From: an uncultured Clostridia bacterium
GTDB taxonomy: Bacteria; Bacillota; Clostridia; Lachnospirales; Lachnospiraceae
Direction of reading: 5' to 3'
Length of the DNA stretch: 32,940 nucleotides
Assembly (NCBI GenBank): GCA_947643415.1
Contig: CANRWA010000040.1
Span: 1-32,940 of the forward strand
Shown here piece after piece: positions 7,006-13,960 of the stretch. The number at the start of each line of letters is the position of its first letter. Position 1 is the first letter of the stretch. The position numbers and the translations under genes were made by a program. A model generated the notes under the pieces. That model saw only the letters and a program-made list of their open reading frames with translations, was not told the DNA's origin and made no database searches.

Positions 7006-7446
7006 TTATGACAGATTTAACGCACTATATATTGTTTTGCGCATTTTCACAGTAGTCCCTTCCCTTTCTTCGGACACTACTTCCAGATCATCCATAAATG
7101 CCTCCATAAATGCAAATCCCATGCCAGACCGTTCCATCTCCGGCTTGCTTGTATACAATGGCTCCATGGCCCTCGCCACATCCGGTATCCCCACTCCCTG
7201 GTCACTGATCTCAATATAGACCGTATTCCCCTCGATCTGGCTATGTATAGTGATCTTTCCCTCCTGGCCCTCATAGCCATGGATCACGGCATTGGTCACA
7301 GCTTCCGAGACAGCCGTCTTCACATCGGACAATTCCTCCAGAGTGGGGTCCATCCTCGCAATAAAAGCGGCTATCACAGTTCTTGCCAGGCTTTCATTCT
7401 CTGAACAACTGTCAAATATAAAAGTAATCTCATTTCCTCTCATCAT
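7006..7446 (-). CDS. spoIIAB: Anti-sigma F factor SpoIIAB
   Basis: A 146-residue GHKL-type ATPase/kinase. The N box AVSEAVTNAVIHGYEG lies at about residues 43-58 and the G1 box DQGVGIPDV at about 80-90. It binds SigF to block transcription and phosphorylates SpoIIAA on serine. The ATG overlaps the spoIIAA stop by 4 bp (ATGA), giving tight coupling and probably stoichiometric synthesis. Length and order match the family. Confidence 0.95.
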   Translation of the reverse strand: MMRGNEITFIFDSCSENESLARTVIAAFIARMDPTLEELSDVKTAVSEAVTNAVIHGYEGQEGKITIHSQIEGNTVYIEISDQGVGIPDVARAMEPLYTSKPEMERSGMGFAFMEAFMDDLEVVSEEREGTTVKMRKTIYSALNLS

Positions 7447-7772
7447 GCTCCCTGTATCCTTTCTTCGTATTTGGGAATGATCCGGTAGATGCCAGACATG
7501 GCAAAGATCCGGTCCACACTCTCTCCAATCCCGGAGACATAGGTCTGCCCACCAAGAAAATTCATCTTGCGGTAACGGCCCATGACCATACCGATTCCAG
7601 AGCTGTCCATAAATGTCATTCCAGTAAAATCAAAGATCAGTGTCTTTAGATTCCCCTTCTCAATCTGTGTATCTACTGTCTTACTCACCTGTGATGCCAT
7701 ATGGTGATCCAGTTCCTCACTAATGTGTAAAATAAGTGTGGAGCCATTCCGCTCCAGTGAAAATCTCTCCAT
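7443..7772 (-). CDS. spoIIAA: Anti-sigma F factor antagonist SpoIIAA
   Basis: A 109-residue STAS-domain protein. The phosphorylation site is in FMDSSGIG, with the first serine (Ser57) equivalent to Ser58 of Bacillus. When dephosphorylated by SpoIIE it displaces SigF from SpoIIAB. The start at 7772 is chosen because GGAGGG lies 5 nt upstream; an ATG at 7790 has no binding site. It is the first gene of spoIIAA-spoIIAB-sigF. A terminator-like hairpin ends only 34 nt before the start codon. Confidence 0.94.
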   Translation of the reverse strand: MERFSLERNGSTLILHISEELDHHMASQVSKTVDTQIEKGNLKTLIFDFTGMTFMDSSGIGMVMGRYRKMNFLGGQTYVSGIGESVDRIFAMSGIYRIIPKYEERIQGA

Positions 7773-7804
7773 CTTACCCTCCATCTTCACATACGATACA
7801 ACTT

Positions 7805-7834
7805 AAAAAGGGCTGGCTGACAACCGCAGCCCTC
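7805..7834 (-). terminator. Terminator-like hairpin in front of spoIIAA
   Basis: Minus-strand AGGGCTG (7834-7828) pairs with CAGCCCT (7816-7810) around an 11-nt loop and runs straight into TTTTT. It ends 34 nt before the spoIIAA start. It could be a second terminator for the upstream TPR gene or, if the spoIIA promoter lies upstream of it, an attenuator. Confidence 0.6.
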
Positions 7835-7836
7835 TA

Positions 7837-7875
7837 AGAATCGCAAAGCGAATAATTTCGCTATCGCGATTCTTG
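7837..7875. other. Two-tier inverted repeat upstream of spoIIA
   Basis: AAGAATCGC (7837-7845) pairs with GCGATTCTT (7867-7875), and inside it AGCGAA (7848-7853) pairs with TTCGCT (7858-7863) around TAAT. It is nearly symmetrical and lies just upstream of the terminator-like hairpin. It may be an operator, a leader structure or part of a tandem terminator. I found no convincing SigH promoter in this gap. Confidence 0.6.
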
Positions 7876-7896
7876 CTCCGCACATGGCGGAATTTC

Positions 7897-7948
7897 CTAA
7901 AAAATTAAAAAGACCTGCAGAAAAACTACTCTCTTTTTCTACAGGTCC
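7897..7948 (-). terminator. Rho-independent terminator of the TPR gene
   Basis: On the minus strand GACCTG plus an A/T-rich 7-bp extension (7948-7935) pairs with 7926-7913, with a single mismatch, followed by TTTTTAATTTTTT. It lies 65 bp past the stop of the zinc-ribbon/TPR gene. A further 11-bp inverted repeat at 7957-7995 lies between the two and pairs better on the plus strand. Confidence 0.8.
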
Positions 7949-8013
7949 CTTGCTTAGGAATGGTTACGCATAAACTTATTTCTTAACCGTTCCTTATTTC
8001 CCTCTATCGTGTC

Positions 8014-9423
8014 TTATGGTTCTGTTGTCGGAGCTGCTGTGGAAGTACCGCCTACCTGCCCCAGATACTGCTGTGCCTGGGTGGCAAAGGTGCTTGTCCC
8101 ATCCACCTCAATCGCCTTTTCATACCATTTCTTCGCTGTCTTATTTTTATTCTTGCGCTGGTAACATCGTCCCATATAAAACATTGCCTCCTGGTTGTCT
8201 TTGTCCACAGATAGAACCTTCTTAAATGTCGCAATGGCAGTATCATAGGACGAATTCATTTCGCTGCGCCCCTGCCTTACAAGGGCCGTGATCTTCTCTT
8301 CCTGAACGGTAGCTATCTTTGTATAGATATCCTTTGCCTCAGAAGAATCAAAGTCCGTTTTTTTGCATTTAGAAACAGAGACAGCAGCCTGAACCAGATC
8401 ATCTGCAACATAATAATTCACACCGGCCAGAAGTCTTTCGTAATTTTCCACCTTCTTCAGTGCCTCTGTATTTCCCTTCTTCTGCTCCTCCCTCAGTCTT
8501 TCCACCTCCGAATCCAGAGATTCTTTTTCTTTCTCCAGAGTGGAAATCCGCGTTGTCTGTACCGCAATCTTACTATTTGCATCCGCAAGTTCACTGCCGC
8601 TTCCGCCCATCTGTTTCAGAAAAGTTGGGCGGATGAGTACAAAGGATACCACAATTCCAAATATAATGCCTAGGATCACATAAACAACCGGCATCATGGA
8701 ACGTTTCTCTTCTTTATAAGTTCCCACCGGGGTGACATTAGACAGGGGATCTTTTTTCGGTTTAGACGGATTCTTCGCTGCGGCATTCGCCCTCCGCTCC
8801 ATGGCAGCTACCTGGTCCCCCACCTCCTGCATATAGCGGAGAGTCGTCGTATTGTTAAAATCAATCTTTCTGGCACGATTCAGGCATTTTGCCGCCCGTG
8901 GATAATCCTCTGTCTTGATGTAGAGCAGCGCCAGCAGTTGCTGTGCCCGCACAAAACGGGGGTTCAGGCTGACAACCTTTTTGAGCTGGATAATGGCAAG
9001 ATCTTCATTTCTTGCCTGTGCCGACATCAGTGCGGCGTTATATTTCTTGATCGTCTGATTGGTGGCTTCCAGAGATGTAGGATCACTTTGGAGCGTGCTG
9101 ATATAATAATCTGCAGCATTGTCCTCCGGCTGCAGGTATTTACTAAGAACCCATTCGCTCAATGCCACCACTGTCTCTCCCATTTCATAATAGATCAGGC
9201 CCAGGAGATTCCGGGCATTGGTATTTCTTTTGTTATACTGAAGGCTCTTTTTTAAAATCTCCGCCGCACCGGAAAGATCCCGCACTCCGGCTCTTTCCAG
9301 TCCCCTGTTATAATAGGCATTGGAGACCCGCCACACATAATGAACGACAGACAGATCCTGTCCGCAAAAAGTACATTGTACCGCTGTATCACTGACTTTT
9401 GCATCGCATCTTGGACATCTCAT
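8014..9423 (-). CDS. Zinc-ribbon, TPR and single-pass membrane protein
   Basis: A 469-residue protein of unknown function. Residues 1-22 form a zinc ribbon (Cys3, Cys6, Cys17, Cys20). TPR-like helices span about 35-200. A membrane segment lies at about 243-264, then a coiled coil at about 280-330, and further TPR repeats at about 375-455. The tail is rich in Thr and Ala. The layout suggests a scaffold with a cytoplasmic zinc/TPR half and a second TPR half across the membrane. GGAGG precedes the ATG, and the gene starts 27 bp after a 47-residue ORF, with which it probably forms an operon ending at the terminator at 7897-7948. No enzymatic motif was seen. Confidence 0.85.
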   Translation of the reverse strand: MRCPRCDAKVSDTAVQCTFCGQDLSVVHYVWRVSNAYYNRGLERAGVRDLSGAAEILKKSLQYNKRNTNARNLLGLIYYEMGETVVALSEWVLSKYLQPEDNAADYYISTLQSDPTSLEATNQTIKKYNAALMSAQARNEDLAIIQLKKVVSLNPRFVRAQQLLALLYIKTEDYPRAAKCLNRARKIDFNNTTTLRYMQEVGDQVAAMERRANAAAKNPSKPKKDPLSNVTPVGTYKEEKRSMMPVVYVILGIIFGIVVSFVLIRPTFLKQMGGSGSELADANSKIAVQTTRISTLEKEKESLDSEVERLREEQKKGNTEALKKVENYERLLAGVNYYVADDLVQAAVSVSKCKKTDFDSSEAKDIYTKIATVQEEKITALVRQGRSEMNSSYDTAIATFKKVLSVDKDNQEAMFYMGRCYQRKNKNKTAKKWYEKAIEVDGTSTFATQAQQYLGQVGGTSTAAPTTEP

Positions 9424-9450
9424 CGCCTTTTTCCTCCAATATCTTCTTCA

Positions 9451-9594
9451 TTATAAAGTTCCATTTACATCCTGTATCAGTTCCTTTACAATATCTGTAA
9501 TGTCAGTAAGATTATTGTTATAGACAACCTCTTCTACCTGTTCTATATCCATACTGGGCTGAAACTTAGCCAGTTCTTCATCAAAATCCAACAT
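9451..9594 (-). CDS. 47-residue acidic small protein
   Basis: A short ORF beginning MLDFDEELAKFQPSMDIEQV and ending LIQDVNGTL. It is acidic with predicted helical character and no membrane segment. Support for it being real: GGAGG about 10 nt upstream, a SigA-like promoter 33 bp upstream of the start, and a 27-bp gap to the TPR gene. The sequence shows no recognised motif. It may be a partner or regulator of the TPR protein; that is inference from position only. Confidence 0.7.
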   Translation of the reverse strand: MLDFDEELAKFQPSMDIEQVEEVVYNNNLTDITDIVKELIQDVNGTL

Positions 9595-9626
9595 ACCCTC
9601 AGAACCTCCTTCACTCTATAATAACA

Positions 9627-9655
9627 ATAATAATCAGTTTCCATAGAAAATGCAA
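9627..9655 (-). promoter_or_regulatory. SigA-like promoter of the 47-aa ORF/TPR operon
   Basis: Minus-strand TTGCAT (9655-9650) and TATTAT (9632-9627) are separated by 17 nt and lie 33 bp upstream of the start codon. Bases 9656-9694, between this and repeat copy C, hold nothing I can identify. Confidence 0.5.
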
Positions 9656-9694
9656 GGGGGAAATATCGTCGCTTTGTGACAAAAATCGTTATAA

Positions 9695-9975
9695 AAGTAC
9701 TTTTCACTCCCTGACCAGCCATTTGATCATTGGCGGCAAATCAGCGGGGCTTGTACCATCTTTTGTCCGGCATATCACACCCAAACGAAAAACAACTTGT
9801 TTCCTCCCAGTTGCAAAGGCTTTACGCTGCCTTTCGCAAAACTCGCTGTCTGCTGGTGTTTTCCTGCCTTTTTGCAGCATAGCCGCCCGCCGGTCCTTAT
9901 GCACCACCTTTTATTTCTGCGGGCAGCACCAAAGGTGCTGATCCATGGAAGGAGTGTGCCAAAAATAAATATATT
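9695..9975 (-). repeat. Copy C (inverted) of the structured intergenic repeat
   Basis: The reverse complement aligns end to end with copies A and B but is clearly more diverged. Conserved blocks include GGTGGTGCAT, the CAGCAGACA region, GGAGGAAACAA, GGTGTGATAT, ACAAGCCCCGC and CCAATGATCA. Its 5' hairpin (9940-9924) reads CAGCACC, TTT, GGTGCTG, where A and B have CAGATGC and GCATCTG, so three base pairs changed on both sides. The long-range helix is also kept by different bases (9884-9874 with 9830-9818). A terminal TGATCA/TGGTCA stem is present. It lies back to back with copy B. Confidence 0.85.
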
Positions 9976-10264
9976 TATTTTTTGGCATCTCCTCCATGGA
10001 CAGATGCCCTGCATCTGCCCGCAGCAAAACAGACCTGGTTTTGGTGGTGCATTAGTACCGCTGCGTGGCGGCTTCTAGTGCAAACGTGCTGCTGGAAGGC
10101 AGAAAAACGCCAGCAGACATCTCAGACAATGCTCCAGGCAGCGTATTTGCAATGGAAGGAAACAATATTTTTCGGGGTGTGATATAGGACAGCAGACAGT
10201 ACAAGCCCCGCTGCCCTGCTCCCAATGATCAGGCAGCTACCCTGGTTGAGGAATGAAAAGTAAA
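9976..10264 (+). repeat. Copy B of the structured intergenic repeat
   Basis: Near-identical blocks with copy A span the whole length. The 5' hairpin is at 10001-10017. The long-range helix joins 10079-10092 with 10138-10151. A further helix CTGCTGG/CCAGCAG lies inside. The 3' end has a TGATCAGG/CCTGGTTGA stem. It begins at an AT-rich palindrome (9957-9987) shared with copy C and ends 3 nt from the histidine kinase stop codon. Relative to copy A, single-base gaps shift all reading frames, so it does not encode a conserved peptide. Confidence 0.88.
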
Positions 10265-10266
10265 CT

Positions 10267-12969
10267 TTACAAAAGTACTTCCCAGGCAAGGATTATGTCC
10301 TCACAACGATCCACATCAAGATCTTCCACTGCTGAACAGAGCTGTCCCAGCAATTCCGACTGCTCCACCCCATATTCATACTGCGAAAGTTCCTCTGCCA
10401 CTTCCTCCATATGATCTATGTCCAGTTCCTCCAGAGCGTCTTTCATAGATTCAAACAGGCTGCGGAGAGTCTCTGTACTGGCAGTTCCCTTACTTTCCAC
10501 CTCCGCATTCTCTGCCAAAACCTCCTGGACATAAGGCGCCAGCACACTCTCCATATGATGGTAGATCGCCAGCATCTCATCGGTGTAATTGTGGATCTTC
10601 TCAGCATCCCGGCTATTCCCTGCTGCTTCCATCTCTTCTGCAATATCAGCAAGTTCCGTCGCCCCGATCTGGCGGGAAGCACTTTTCAGGGCATGGACTT
10701 CGATGGTATATGCCTTCCAGTCCTCTTTCTGCTCCAATTCATTGATCAGTTCTGCCTTTTTTTCTATGACCTGATAATAATCTTTCAGCACTTCCATATA
10801 CAAGCTTTCACTTCCGAGCAGTTTCAGGGCATACTCTGTATTCAGCCCATCGATCTGCAGTCTCTTTGTCTCTTCCTGCGTCTCTTCTTTCCTGTCTCCG
10901 GATCCTGTCTTGGTCCTCTGGATCTTCGCTTTTGGCAGCCAATGCTTCAATTTGGATGTGATGATCCGCAGCTCAATGGGTTTTGCGACAAAGTCATTCA
11001 TTCCCTCACTGAGAAACATCTCCTTCGTCCCCTCCACGGCATTTGCCGTCAGGGCAATGATCGGCACATCATCATAATCCGGATGAAACCTCCGGATCAG
11101 ACGTGTTGTCTCCACTCCGTCGATCTCTGGCATCATATGGTCCATAAAGATGAGATCGTACCTCTTTACTGATATCATAGCTACCGCTTCCTGTCCGCTG
11201 GCGGCCGTATCAATCTGCATCTGAAGCGGCGCCAGAAGTCCCTCTGCCACAGTAAGGTTTACCTTATTATCATCTACAATGAGGATATTCGCTTCTGGAG
11301 CAGCAAAGTCAAGCACATCTCCCTCTTCTTCAAATAATGCACTGTGAATATCCTCATGATTTAATATCATTGCCACATTTAACGCATACACCGGTTTCCT
11401 CAGCACCAGAATTTTAGCGCAATCACTCTCAGCATTGGAATAGTAATCTACCATCCGCACACCGATGATCCCATCCTGGTCCTCAAGCCACTGTTTGACA
11501 TCATCTGTAAATAAACAGTCTTCAATAAAAAAATGGGACACCCCTGTATGGTCCAGCTCATCCAGGTTCTGGCCTGTTTTAACTTCAAAAAAAGTATCCC
11601 CCAGTTTCTCTACATCGCACCGGAGCTGCCGAAGTACATGCTGGTTTCTCACCAATCCCCAGACAATCGTCCTTTTCTCTTTCAGGCTGACACATGGCTG
11701 CCCATCTGTGATCTTCTGTGGGATTGTAAAGGAAAAGGTACTTCCCACTTCGTACTCACTCTCCACATGGATGGAACCATTCATCAGTGAAACCAGGCGC
11801 TTGGATATGGCAAGCCCCAGCCCTGTCCCCTCGATATTCCGGTTTCTTTTGCTGTCCAGCTGCTGGAAAGACTGAAAGAGCCGACCCAGGTCTGCCTTTT
11901 TGATCCCCATGCCGGTATCTTCCACCGAAATATTCAGGTCGACCATGTCCTTTGAACGCTTTTCGCTGGAAACAGTTAATTTAACTTTTCCCCTCTTCGT
12001 AAACTTCACAGCATTATTTGCCAGATTTACAATGATCTGCTTGATGCGGATGCAGTCGCCATACAGCTTATTCGGAAGATCCGGATCTACATCAATGATC
12101 AGTTCAATGCTCTTATCACCAATCCTTGTTGCAATCATGGTAGAGATATCATGTATAATAGACATAGGTTCATATTCATCTTCAATGATGTCCATCTTGC
12201 CAGATTCAATCTTAGAGAAATCCAGAATATCATTAATAATAGTCAACAGTGTCTTCCCAGATGATATAATGAGGTTCACATATTCTCTTGCCAATGGCGG
12301 CAGATCCTCCCGGAGCGTCATCTCTGCCATTCCAATCACAGCATTCATAGGTGTCCGGATCTCATGGCTCATATTGGCAAGAAAATCCGACTTCAAATTT
12401 GCCGCCTGCTCGATCTCCAAATTGCTCTGGGCCAACTTATACCGCTGAAAGGCCAGGTCAGAAATCATATTCATCACATCATAGACAAACTGCGCAATCT
12501 TGTCCAGCATTTCCTGGTCAAAGACATGAATCTTCTGTGCACTCTCCCATAGCTCATCCGGATCAATCTGGTACCGGCGCGCCAATTTGTTGACATGTTC
12601 TCTTGTAAGAGGCTCTGTAGCAACCTGCCCGCCCAGAAAACATCCCAGCGGCCTGCCTCCGATGACAATCGGCACAGCAAAGTCAGTGAGCCCGGCATGG
12701 CACTCATATACCATTGCATGTTTTGCCTCTATGGCACTCAGCATCCCCTGCCTGTCACAATTTTCACATGCTGCCAGCCCTCTCTTTGACTTTTTAATAT
12801 GGCCACCACAGAAATCCGTCCACGATGAATGCGCCGCCAGCGCAACCCCATTCAAGTCTGCCATCCCCGTAGAAACGCCCAATACCGAATGCAGGGAATC
12901 CTGTAATTTCTCCAGGATTTCCATATTGATAAGATCCAATAATTCCAAATCATTATCTGCTTCTATCAT
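10267..12969 (-). CDS. PocR-domain hybrid sensor histidine kinase
   Basis: A 900-residue multi-domain kinase. An N-terminal PocR-type ligand domain (about 10-175) has Cys-rich motifs ENCD and YECHAGLTDFAVPI. The HisKA domain has His202 in NMSHEIRTPMNAVIG. A HATPase domain lies at about 300-415 with N box NLANNAVKF and DTGMGI. A degenerate receiver-like domain lies at about 425-545. A true receiver has Asp610 (FMDHMMPEIDG). An HPt domain has His759 (HALKSASRQIG). A C-terminal helical acidic domain completes it. No membrane segment is seen, so it should sense a cytoplasmic ligand. The start at 12969 has GGAGGAG directly upstream; the 22-codon extension to 13035 runs through a hairpin element and has no binding site. 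Confidence 0.9.
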   Translation of the reverse strand: MIEADNDLELLDLINMEILEKLQDSLHSVLGVSTGMADLNGVALAAHSSWTDFCGGHIKKSKRGLAACENCDRQGMLSAIEAKHAMVYECHAGLTDFAVPIVIGGRPLGCFLGGQVATEPLTREHVNKLARRYQIDPDELWESAQKIHVFDQEMLDKIAQFVYDVMNMISDLAFQRYKLAQSNLEIEQAANLKSDFLANMSHEIRTPMNAVIGMAEMTLREDLPPLAREYVNLIISSGKTLLTIINDILDFSKIESGKMDIIEDEYEPMSIIHDISTMIATRIGDKSIELIIDVDPDLPNKLYGDCIRIKQIIVNLANNAVKFTKRGKVKLTVSSEKRSKDMVDLNISVEDTGMGIKKADLGRLFQSFQQLDSKRNRNIEGTGLGLAISKRLVSLMNGSIHVESEYEVGSTFSFTIPQKITDGQPCVSLKEKRTIVWGLVRNQHVLRQLRCDVEKLGDTFFEVKTGQNLDELDHTGVSHFFIEDCLFTDDVKQWLEDQDGIIGVRMVDYYSNAESDCAKILVLRKPVYALNVAMILNHEDIHSALFEEEGDVLDFAAPEANILIVDDNKVNLTVAEGLLAPLQMQIDTAASGQEAVAMISVKRYDLIFMDHMMPEIDGVETTRLIRRFHPDYDDVPIIALTANAVEGTKEMFLSEGMNDFVAKPIELRIITSKLKHWLPKAKIQRTKTGSGDRKEETQEETKRLQIDGLNTEYALKLLGSESLYMEVLKDYYQVIEKKAELINELEQKEDWKAYTIEVHALKSASRQIGATELADIAEEMEAAGNSRDAEKIHNYTDEMLAIYHHMESVLAPYVQEVLAENAEVESKGTASTETLRSLFESMKDALEELDIDHMEEVAEELSQYEYGVEQSELLGQLCSAVEDLDVDRCEDIILAWEVLL

Positions 12970-12990
12970 TCTTCTCCTCCACTTTATATA

Positions 12991-13022
12991 GCTCAACAGG
13001 TTCAAATTGGTGCCGCCAAGCT
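12991..13022. other. Hairpin element shared with 22214-22247
   Basis: It contains GGTTCAAATTGGTGCC flanked by GCTCAAC. The reverse complement of 22214-22247 has the same core with one change, the same GCTCAAC arm, and a 3-nt insertion between arm and core. Read on the minus strand the arms GCTTGGC and GTTGAGC still pair if G-U pairs are allowed. It lies in the gap between the receiver protein and the kinase. Its function is unknown. Confidence 0.5.
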
Positions 13023-13046
13023 GCCTTCTCTTCATATAACATTATA

Positions 13047-13946
13047 TCAGCCAAGCAGACTCTGAACACAGGAACGCAGTTTGGACCGGTCAACCGGCTT
13101 CAGCAGATATCCCTGCGGCTTCATCTCCAGAACCTCCTGCACCTTGGAAAGTTCCCCCACTCCTGTGAGAAAGACCACCGGAATCTCACTGAGTTCAGGT
13201 GAGCTCTTCAGGATCCGGAATACCTCCGGGCCTTTCAGCCCCGGCATCTCATAATCCAACAGGATGAGATCCGTCTTTTTCTTCTCCAGGAATTTCAGAG
13301 CCAGCCTTCCGTTCACTGCAGAGGCAACATCATACTCATCCCTGAGATTGGCACGGATCACTTTCAGCATGCGTGGATCATCATCCACCACTAGAATATG
13401 TCCCCGTTTCTCTCCCACTACTACTTTTTCCTTTTCCTGTCCCAGTTCATTGCTCAGCTCTTTCAAAATATCCATAACGCCCTCAGATTCTCCTTCTTCC
13501 ATACCCGGAGACGTCATCCCTTCCTCTGGTATCTCTCCCTTCTTCGCCCCATTGATAAGTTTCTTCTGCTGCCACTCACCGATCACACCTACGATCCTCT
13601 CATGAATATTTGACAGCGTGATCGGTCTGGTAAGAACCAGATCTGCCGTATTAAAGGCCTGTTTCTGAAACTCATTACAATCTGTCTGGTCGCCGATAAT
13701 GATAAATGGAACATACGCCTGGTGAATCTTTGGTCCAAGCGTCTTTAAATTATTTATATCCTCTGTTTCCTCTGCCTTCAGGCAATACACAAAAGCATCC
13801 GGCCCAAAGTACTTCAGATGCCCCATAAGGTCATCCATTCTGCGCGACGTACTCAAACACTCAAAGTCTGCTGTCGTATGTCTAAAAATGTCATCAATGA
13901 CAGCCTTGTTCTTACCTGTGATCAATACCTTATATTTTCGATCCAC
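13047..13946 (-). CDS. Double-receiver response regulator (one receiver degenerate)
   Basis: A 299-residue protein without a DNA-binding or enzymatic output domain. Residues 1-125 resemble a receiver but lack the acceptor Asp (the site reads FVYCLK) and the conserved KP (it reads TRP). Residues 125-175 form an acidic linker. Residues 180-299 form an intact receiver with Asp231 (LLDYEMPG) and KP near 285. It starts with GTG and has AGGAG 7 nt upstream. It lies 14 nt after valS and 77 nt before the hybrid kinase, its probable phosphate donor. Such a protein may relay phosphate or act by protein-protein contact. Confidence 0.85.
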   Translation of the reverse strand: MDRKYKVLITGKNKAVIDDIFRHTTADFECLSTSRRMDDLMGHLKYFGPDAFVYCLKAEETEDINNLKTLGPKIHQAYVPFIIIGDQTDCNEFQKQAFNTADLVLTRPITLSNIHERIVGVIGEWQQKKLINGAKKGEIPEEGMTSPGMEEGESEGVMDILKELSNELGQEKEKVVVGEKRGHILVVDDDPRMLKVIRANLRDEYDVASAVNGRLALKFLEKKKTDLILLDYEMPGLKGPEVFRILKSSPELSEIPVVFLTGVGELSKVQEVLEMKPQGYLLKPVDRSKLRSCVQSLLG

Positions 13947-13960
13947 ACCGCTTCTCCTTT

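Noticed and set aside
7860..7899. Possible SigH promoter for spoIIA (AGGAAAT and GAAT on the minus strand)
   Set aside because: Spacing is about 16 nt rather than 11-12, and the -10 would overlap the large inverted repeat, so it is not supported.
1..10264. Whole 1-10264 segment as one composite transposon bounded by the repeats
   Set aside because: The interior holds core sporulation genes and no transposase or integrase. The repeat copies look like independent intergenic insertions.
12970..13035. 22-codon N-terminal extension of the hybrid kinase
   Set aside because: No ribosome binding site before the upstream ATG; it crosses a hairpin element, while a strong GGAGGAG precedes the ATG at 12969.
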